Part shown: positions 30,946 to 35,877 of the stretch, piece by piece | How positions within the stretch are numbered: the first letter of the stretch is position 1 | How the letters are laid out: each line of letters starts with the position of its first letter | Translations under genes and position numbers: made by a program | The notes under the pieces: model-generated | Databases searched by the model: none | Told to the model about the DNA's origin: nothing | What the model saw: the letters and a program-made list of their open reading frames with translations, nothing else | From: Deltaproteobacteria bacterium | GTDB lineage: Bacteria; Desulfobacterota; Desulfobaccia; Desulfobaccales; 0-14-0-80-60-11 | Assembly (NCBI GenBank): GCA_016875015.1 | Contig: VGSJ01000026.1 | Span: 1-35,877, forward strand | Length of the DNA: 35,877 nt | Reading direction: 5' to 3'

Positions 30946-32001
30946 ATGTTACGAAGAACGTTTCTTGGCCTGCTTGGAGCCGCAGGAGTGGGTGCTGCTC
31001 TTGGTAAGTCGGCCCACGCCGCTGGCAATAAACAGTTCGCGGGGCATCCCGGGAGCTGCGGCGTGCTGTTCGACGCCACCCGTTGCATCGGCTGCCGCAG
31101 ATGCGAAGCCGGTTGCAACAAGGTCAACGAACTGCCGGCCCCGGCCAGACCTTTCGACGACCTGAGCGTCCTGGACGTGAAGCGGCGGACCGACGCCAAG
31201 ACCTATACCGTGGTCAACCGCTACGACAAGCTCCCGGGCGCGGCGGGCCCGGTCTTCCGCAAGAACCAGTGCCAGCACTGCCTGGAGCCGGCCTGCGCTT
31301 CGGCCTGTTTCGTCCGGGCCTTTACCAAGACCGAGCAAGGCGGGGTCGTTTGGGACGGCTCGGTCTGCGTGGGCTGCCGCTACTGCATGATCGCCTGCCC
31401 GTTTGATATTCCGACCTTCGAGTACGATGAGCCCTTGACCCCCCGGATCATGAAGTGCACCCTGTGTCAGCCGCTGATCATTACGGGCAAGCTGGCGGTG
31501 CCGGGCTGCGTGAGCGCCTGTCCGGTTGAGGCCCTGGTCTATGGCGCCCGGGCCGACCTGCTCAGGATCGCCCGGGAGCGCCTGCGAGCCTTGCCGGGAC
31601 GCTACCGGAACCATATCTACGGCGAACAGGAAATGGGCGGCACGAGCTGGCTCTATCTCTCGGGCGTACCCTTCAAGGCCATCGGCATGCGGGAGGACTT
31701 AGGCATCGTGCCGGCGCCGGAGATGACTTCCGGGGCCCTGGGCGCGGTACCCATCATCGCCGGTCTCTGGCCCGTGCTCTTGACCGGCATCTACGCTGTG
31801 TCCAAGCGCAAGGACAAGATCGCCCACGAAGAGAAGGTCATGGCCGTATCCGAGGCCGTGGCCAAGGCCCAGGAAAAGGCCGAGGCCAATCTCCACCGGG
31901 CCTTGGCCAAAGCCGAGACCGAGAAAAAGTCCGCCATCGAGAAAGAGGTCAAAAAGGCCCTGGAAGAAGCTGCCAAGGCTCAGACCCAGGAGGGCGAATA
32001 A
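30946..32001 (+). CDS. hmcB: HmcB-type ferredoxin subunit with Tat signal and C-terminal coiled coil
   Basis: HmcB is a membrane-anchored iron-sulfur protein linking HmcA to the integral membrane subunits. The N-terminus [19 protein letters not shown] is a twin-arginine signal, placing the protein outside the cytoplasm. Sixteen cysteines form four [4Fe-4S] motifs: 47/50/53/57, 109/112/117/121, 141/144/147/151 and 171/174/188/192. A single hydrophobic segment ([21 protein letters not shown]) precedes a basic KRKDK stop-transfer. The last 65 residues are an Ala/Glu/Lys-rich coiled coil. It ends one base before hmcC. Confidence 0.93.
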   Translation: MLRRTFLGLLGAAGVGAALGKSAHAAGNKQFAGHPGSCGVLFDATRCIGCRRCEAGCNKVNELPAPARPFDDLSVLDVKRRTDAKTYTVVNRYDKLPGAAGPVFRKNQCQHCLEPACASACFVRAFTKTEQGGVVWDGSVCVGCRYCMIACPFDIPTFEYDEPLTPRIMKCTLCQPLIITGKLAVPGCVSACPVEALVYGARADLLRIARERLRALPGRYRNHIYGEQEMGGTSWLYLSGVPFKAIGMREDLGIVPAPEMTSGALGAVPIIAGLWPVLLTGIYAVSKRKDKIAHEEKVMAVSEAVAKAQEKAEANLHRALAKAETEKKSAIEKEVKKALEEAAKAQTQEGE

Positions 32002-32002
32002 C

Positions 32003-33229
32003 ATGTCCATCGAAACCCCCGCCGTTAAGAAATCATGGCTCACGCCCTTCAACGTGGTGGTCGGTCTCATTATCCTGATCGGTGCGGTGATTACCGCCCT
32101 GCGCTTCACCAAGGGGCTCGGCGCGGTCACCAACCTCTCCGACAACAACCCCTGGGGCATGTGGATCGCCTTTGACCTGATGTGCGGAGTCGCTTTGGCC
32201 GCCGGCGGCTACACCACCTCCACGGCGGTGTATATCTTCGGACTGAAGCGCTACCATTCCGCGGTCAGGCCCGCGATCCTCACCGCCTTCCTGGGCTACT
32301 CCCTGGTGGGCTTTGCGCTGCTCTACGACGTAGGCCGGCCCTGGCGGCTGCCTTATCCGTTCTTCGTGCAGTCCGGCACCACCTCGGTGCTCTTCGAAGT
32401 GGGCCTGTGCGTCATGCTCTACCTGAGCGTCCTCTTCGTCGAGTGGATGCCGGCCGCCCTCGAACGGCTCGGCTTCAGCAAGATCCGCAACTTCGTCGTC
32501 AAGTTGATCCTGCCCCTGACCATCTTAGGGGTCATCCTCTCCACCATGCACCAGAGTTCCCTCGGGGCCCTGTATCTCATCGCGCCCTCCAAGCTGCACC
32601 CGCTCTGGTACTCGGGCTATCTGCCGGTCTTCTTCTTCGTGTCGAGCATCGCCGCCGGCCTCTCCATGGTCATCTTCGAGGGCACGCTGTCCCACCGCTA
32701 CCTGCACGACAAGATGGATGAAACCTACCTGCGGGAGCACGACGAAGTGACCCTGGGCTTCGGCAAGGGCGCCGCCCTGGTGCTGGCGGGCTACTTTCTG
32801 ATCAAGGTCGTGGGTATCACCATTGATGACAACTGGCACTACCTCGGGACCGGGTACGGGACTTGGTTCCTCGTCGAACTCCTGGGCTTTGTGGCCTTGC
32901 CCTGCTTCCTCTTCGCCTTAGGCGTGCGGGAAAAGAACTTGACGCTCATCCGCGGCGCGGCGGTGCTCACCGTGCTCGGCATCGTGCTCAACCGCTTTAA
33001 CGTTACCCTGGTGGCCTTCAACTGGCAGCTGCCCGCGGCCGAACGCTACTTCCCGAGCTGGATGGAGATTGCCATCTCCCTCTACATCGTGGCGCTGGGG
33101 CTGACGATATTCACCTTTATTTCCAAGAACATGCCCATATTCTACGAGCATCCGAATTTTAAGGAACACGAGCCCCCTGATTTACACGAACACAAGCTCA
33201 AACGCCACCCCCAAACCTTCGGGCACTAA
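32003..33229 (+). CDS. hmcC: HmcC-type integral membrane subunit (NrfD family)
   Basis: NrfD-family proteins are quinone-interacting or proton-translocating membrane subunits of many respiratory complexes. The 408-residue product is strongly hydrophobic, with about ten predicted membrane segments starting FNVVVGLIILIGAVITAL. It contains family landmarks such as NNPWGMWIAFDLMCGVALAAGGYTT and STMHQSSLGALYLIAPSKLHPLWYS. GAGGGCGA lies before the ATG. It is one base from hmcB and 11 bases from hmcD, consistent with tight co-translation. Confidence 0.94.
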   Translation: MSIETPAVKKSWLTPFNVVVGLIILIGAVITALRFTKGLGAVTNLSDNNPWGMWIAFDLMCGVALAAGGYTTSTAVYIFGLKRYHSAVRPAILTAFLGYSLVGFALLYDVGRPWRLPYPFFVQSGTTSVLFEVGLCVMLYLSVLFVEWMPAALERLGFSKIRNFVVKLILPLTILGVILSTMHQSSLGALYLIAPSKLHPLWYSGYLPVFFFVSSIAAGLSMVIFEGTLSHRYLHDKMDETYLREHDEVTLGFGKGAALVLAGYFLIKVVGITIDDNWHYLGTGYGTWFLVELLGFVALPCFLFALGVREKNLTLIRGAAVLTVLGIVLNRFNVTLVAFNWQLPAAERYFPSWMEIAISLYIVALGLTIFTFISKNMPIFYEHPNFKEHEPPDLHEHKLKRHPQTFGH

Positions 33230-33240
33230 GGAAGGAAGCC

Positions 33241-33384
33241 ATGGAAAACAATTTCTACACGCTGCATGATTTCCTGCTCTACACCAAAGGTGCGGCCTAT
33301 TATCTGATGGGCGCGATGCTCCTTGGCATATTCGGCTTCTGGCACTTCATGACCGGCAGGGACGAGGAGAACGACATTAAATAG
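33241..33384 (+). CDS. hmcD: HmcD-type small membrane protein, 47 aa
   Basis: The 47-residue product MENNFYTLHDFLLYTKGAA... has a single transmembrane helix (about 18-36, AYYLMGAMLLGIFGFWHFM) and an acidic tail (DEENDIK). HmcD is the small, functionally undefined subunit of Hmc, and its position between hmcC and hmcE is diagnostic. AAGGAAG precedes the ATG. It is easily missed because of its size. Confidence 0.88.
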   Translation: MENNFYTLHDFLLYTKGAAYYLMGAMLLGIFGFWHFMTGRDEENDIK

Positions 33385-33423
33385 CGCTGAGGGCCGCGAC
33401 GCGGCCTTGCGGAGGAGTCGCAT

Positions 33424-34101
33424 ATGTATCAAGTCATAACTGGTCCCCTACTGTGGCTGTCCTTCGGTATCTGCATCGTCGGGCTGGTCGTGCGGGTGGT
33501 GCGCTATATCCGGGGTCTTGACTGGAAGCTCGACCGCGTGGCCTACAAGGCTCACCCGCTTCAGGGCCTTTGGGGCGCGTTCCGTTCCATAATTTACTGG
33601 CTCGTGCCCTTCGGGTCCTACGGCTGGCGCGCCAAGCCCCTCTACACCCTCACTTTTTTCGCTTTTCATATCGGTCTGGTGGTCACCCCGCTGTTCCTGC
33701 CCGGACATGGGGTCATCATCGACCAGCGTTGGGGCGTGCACTGGCCCACGATCTCCATGGCCTTAGCCGACGTGCTGACCATCACGGTCATCTGCACCAC
33801 GGTCTTCATCGCCCTTCGCCGCATCGGCCTGCCGGAGGTGCGCATCGTCACCACGCTGTATGATTACCTCCTGCTCCTGATCACCGTGGCCCCCTTCGTC
33901 TCCGGCTTTCTGGTGGTGCATCAGTTCGGGGATTACACTTTCTGGCTTTACACGCACATTCTCAGCGGTCAACTCCTGCTCATCGCCATTCCGTTCACCA
34001 AGCTTTATCATATGGTGGGCTTCTTCCTCTCCCGGGGCCAGATCGGCGCCGACTTCGGCATCAAACGCGCCTACAAGGCCAAGGGAGGCTTTGCCTGGTA
34101 A
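33424..34101 (+). CDS. hmcE: HmcE-type cytochrome b subunit (NarI-like)
   Basis: HmcE resembles the gamma subunit of nitrate reductase, a di-haem cytochrome b that exchanges electrons with quinones. The 225-residue product has five hydrophobic segments. Histidines suitably placed in or near them are His82 (FFAFHIG), His95, His178 (YTHIL) and His196 (KLYHMVG), probable haem b ligands. GGAGGAG precedes the ATG. A 121-base spacer with a GCGGGAGG/CTCCCCGC hairpin separates it from hmcF, longer than the other gaps in this operon. Confidence 0.92.
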   Translation: MYQVITGPLLWLSFGICIVGLVVRVVRYIRGLDWKLDRVAYKAHPLQGLWGAFRSIIYWLVPFGSYGWRAKPLYTLTFFAFHIGLVVTPLFLPGHGVIIDQRWGVHWPTISMALADVLTITVICTTVFIALRRIGLPEVRIVTTLYDYLLLLITVAPFVSGFLVVHQFGDYTFWLYTHILSGQLLLIAIPFTKLYHMVGFFLSRGQIGADFGIKRAYKAKGGFAW

Positions 34102-34222
34102 CATGTGGTATACTGGAACAAATAATGTGTAGGGAAATATTCTACAGCATGACCCGCCGATACCGGGAACCTGCGGGAGGCGCTGCTCCCCGCCAAGACC
34201 GGCAAGCAAAGGAGTAAAAATT

Positions 34223-35635
34223 ATGCCGGAAGGAATCCATTGCAACAAGACCCCCATTAATACCAAAGCGCATCTGGATTTAGTGCTCGGTGACAAGGGC
34301 GGCAAGAAATATTATGAAGAGATGAAGCATCTCGATGTCGACACCGAGAAGCTGCGCAGCAGCCTGGACGCCACCTTTAAATCCCGCATGCGCACCTGGC
34401 TGGAAATGTGCGCCCACTGCGGCCTGTGCGGTGACAGTTGCTTTCTTTATCTGGCCAATCGCAAGGACCCGACCCAGGTGCCGTCCTACAAAATTCTGTC
34501 CACCCTGGGCAAGATCGTCAAGGCCAACGGCAAGGTGGACAACGCCCACATGCGCTACTGCATGGATGTCGCCTGGAGCAAATGCACCTGCTGCAACCGC
34601 TGCGGCACCTTCTGTCCTTACGGCATCGACATGGGGGTCATGTTCGGCTACCTGCGGGGGCTATGCTTCGCTCAGGGCTTCGTGCCCTGGGAACTCAAGA
34701 TCGGCTCGGGCATGCACCGCCTCTTCAAAGCCCAGATGGACGTAACTCCTGAAGACTGGGTTGAGACCTGCGAATGGATGGCCGAGGAACAGCAGGATGA
34801 GTGGCCGGGCCTGGAAATCCCCGTGGACAAGGTCGGCGCCGATATCCTCTATACCTGCAACGCCCGGGAGCCCAAGCACTATCCCGAGGACATCGCCGAA
34901 GCCGCCATCCTCTTCCATATTGCCGGCGAAAACTGGACCGTGCCCAGCGAGGGCTGGGAACAGACCTGCTTGACGCTCTTTGCCGGGGACTGGGAAGGCT
35001 GCAAGATGCAGGTCGAAAACGTCTATGGAGCCATCGAGCGGCTCAAACCCAAACGCGTCCTGGGGACGGAATGCGGCCACGCCCACCGCTGCATGGTCAT
35101 TGAAGGGCCCTATTGGGCGGGCCGCAAGGACGGCAGGCCGCCGGCGCCCTATCTGCACTACACGGAGTGGGTCGCCGAGGCCCTGCGCACCGGCAAGATC
35201 AAGATCGACCCGGCCAAGCGGATCAAAGTGCCGGTCACTTTACAAGACTCCTGCAACTACATCCGCAACTACGGACTGGCGGACGTCACCCGGGAGATCA
35301 TGAGCTACCTGGTGGAGCCCGGCTACTTCGTGGAGATGACGCCGAAGCGGGAGCACAACTTCTGCTGCGGCGGCGGCGGCGGCATCAACGGCATCGGCAT
35401 CTACCGGCAGCAGCGCAACGTGGGTTTAAAGGTCAAGCGGGACCAGATCCTGGCTACCGGCTGCAATCTGGTCGTCTCTCCCTGCCACAACTGCTGGGAC
35501 GCGATCCGGGACCTGGAAGAGGTTTACGAACTGGGCCTCAAATGGACCTTCTTGAAGCCCCTGCTCATCAAGATGGCCATCATCCCCGAGCACCTCAAGC
35601 CTAAGGAAGAAGAGGAAGGGGAAGGGGAAGAGTAA
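34223..35635 (+). CDS. hmcF: HmcF-type cytoplasmic iron-sulfur subunit (two CCG domains)
   Basis: HmcF is the cytoplasmic subunit, related to HdrD and the DsrK family, that passes electrons to the sulfate-reduction machinery. The 470-residue product has two [4Fe-4S] motifs: Cys63/66/69/73 ([11 protein letters not shown]) and Cys121/124/127/131 ([11 protein letters not shown]). Two cysteine-rich CCG-type domains follow ([40 protein letters not shown]), which in HdrB-like proteins bind a noncubane cluster. There is no signal peptide. AAAGGAG precedes the ATG. An acidic Glu/Gly tail ends the protein. No intrinsic terminator follows clearly. Confidence 0.94.
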   Translation: MPEGIHCNKTPINTKAHLDLVLGDKGGKKYYEEMKHLDVDTEKLRSSLDATFKSRMRTWLEMCAHCGLCGDSCFLYLANRKDPTQVPSYKILSTLGKIVKANGKVDNAHMRYCMDVAWSKCTCCNRCGTFCPYGIDMGVMFGYLRGLCFAQGFVPWELKIGSGMHRLFKAQMDVTPEDWVETCEWMAEEQQDEWPGLEIPVDKVGADILYTCNAREPKHYPEDIAEAAILFHIAGENWTVPSEGWEQTCLTLFAGDWEGCKMQVENVYGAIERLKPKRVLGTECGHAHRCMVIEGPYWAGRKDGRPPAPYLHYTEWVAEALRTGKIKIDPAKRIKVPVTLQDSCNYIRNYGLADVTREIMSYLVEPGYFVEMTPKREHNFCCGGGGGINGIGIYRQQRNVGLKVKRDQILATGCNLVVSPCHNCWDAIRDLEEVYELGLKWTFLKPLLIKMAIIPEHLKPKEEEEGEGEE

Positions 35636-35756
35636 GGTCCGCAAGGTGTGACCGCGGTCCGGGAAAATCCGTGTCCTTGCCCCCTGGAAGTTTTTGGGAG
35701 AGGCGGCTTTCATGAAACCTCAACCCCGGTGAATCTGCCGGCAAAGAGATATCGAC

Positions 35757-35877
35757 ATAGGTAGGCCCTTGCGGGCTTTCCCTGTCACACCACCGGGCGT
35801 ACGGGTCCGTACCCGGCGGTTCGGATGGTTAAGCTATCTTTCTGGTGCTAAAGTTGGGAGGCCAAGCGAGATAAAAT
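35757..35877 (-). mobile_element. 3' end of a group II intron (domains V-VI), cut by the window edge
   Basis: Read on the minus strand, 35820-35789 folds as a domain V: a 9-bp lower helix (ACCGCCGGG with CCCGGTGGT, one G-U), a 2-base CG bulge on the 3' side, a 4-bp upper helix (TACG/CGTA) and the loop GACC. GTGTGACAGG follows, then a short hairpin (GCCC-GCAA-GGGC) and CTACCTAT, matching domain VI and the intron end. The reverse transcriptase and the rest of the intron would lie beyond 35877. The exact boundary is uncertain. Confidence 0.55.

Overview
The window looks like chromosome from a moderately GC-rich anaerobic member of the Desulfobacterota (former Deltaproteobacteria), most likely a sulfate reducer or close relative. 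The basis is gene content: a complete Hmc-type transmembrane electron-transfer operon with a 16-haem cytochrome, two ASKHA-type reductive activator proteins, an iron-sulfur flavoprotein-like reductase, a prohibitin-like SPFH protein and radical SAM proteins. No rRNA, tRNA, CRISPR array or complete insertion sequence is visible.

Region 1 (1-9015, + strand) is the spc/alpha ribosomal cluster: rpsH (cut by the window edge)-rplF-rplR-rpsE-rpmD-rplO-secY-adk-map-infA-rpmJ-rpsM-rpsK-rpsD-rpoA-rplQ, closed by a clear intrinsic terminator. Two spacers (rplR/rpsE and rpsE/rpmD) each hold inverted arrays of 7-bp tandem repeats whose first unit supplies the TAG stop codon of the upstream gene. Region 2 (9150-14313) holds a secreted NlpC/P60 peptidase behind a structured leader, a translationally coupled pair (amidoligase-like enzyme plus a Cys-containing 120-aa protein), and a convergent minus-strand operon. 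That operon is a metallo-beta-lactamase/TPR protein bracketed by two small proteins that look like distant paralogues of each other, driven by a near-consensus promoter predicted to give a leaderless mRNA.

Region 3 (14314-20642, - strand) runs TetR regulator, MITE-like inverted repeat, 57-aa protein, radical SAM protein, and a 1389-aa double acyl-CoA-dehydratase-type activase fused to DUF2229/HgdB-like domains. Region 4 (20873-28594) holds a flavodoxin-fold reductase, a RACo-like ferredoxin/ASKHA protein, an endonuclease III-like glycosylase, several hypothetical proteins, an SPFH protein with an apparent internal in-frame deletion, a periplasmic thioredoxin, a lipoprotein, a secreted small protein and a possible sufC 5' remnant. 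Region 5 (29172-35635, + strand) is hmcABCDEF, preceded by a TGTGA-N6-TCACA palindrome that fits CRP/FNR-family (HcpR-like) or Rex-like control. HmcA would collect periplasmic electrons, HmcB-E would carry them through the membrane, and HmcF would face the cytoplasm. The right edge carries what looks like the 3' end (domains V-VI) of a minus-strand group II intron.

A recurrent theme is a high density of palindromic or inverted-repeat elements in the spacers, including inside the ribosomal operon, with three of them supplying the stop codon of the adjacent gene. The most promising poorly described systems are the amidoligase/Cys-protein pair, the paralogue-MBL/TPR-paralogue operon, and the 57-aa protein-radical SAM-double activase operon. 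All functional calls come from reading the sequence; no database search was run.
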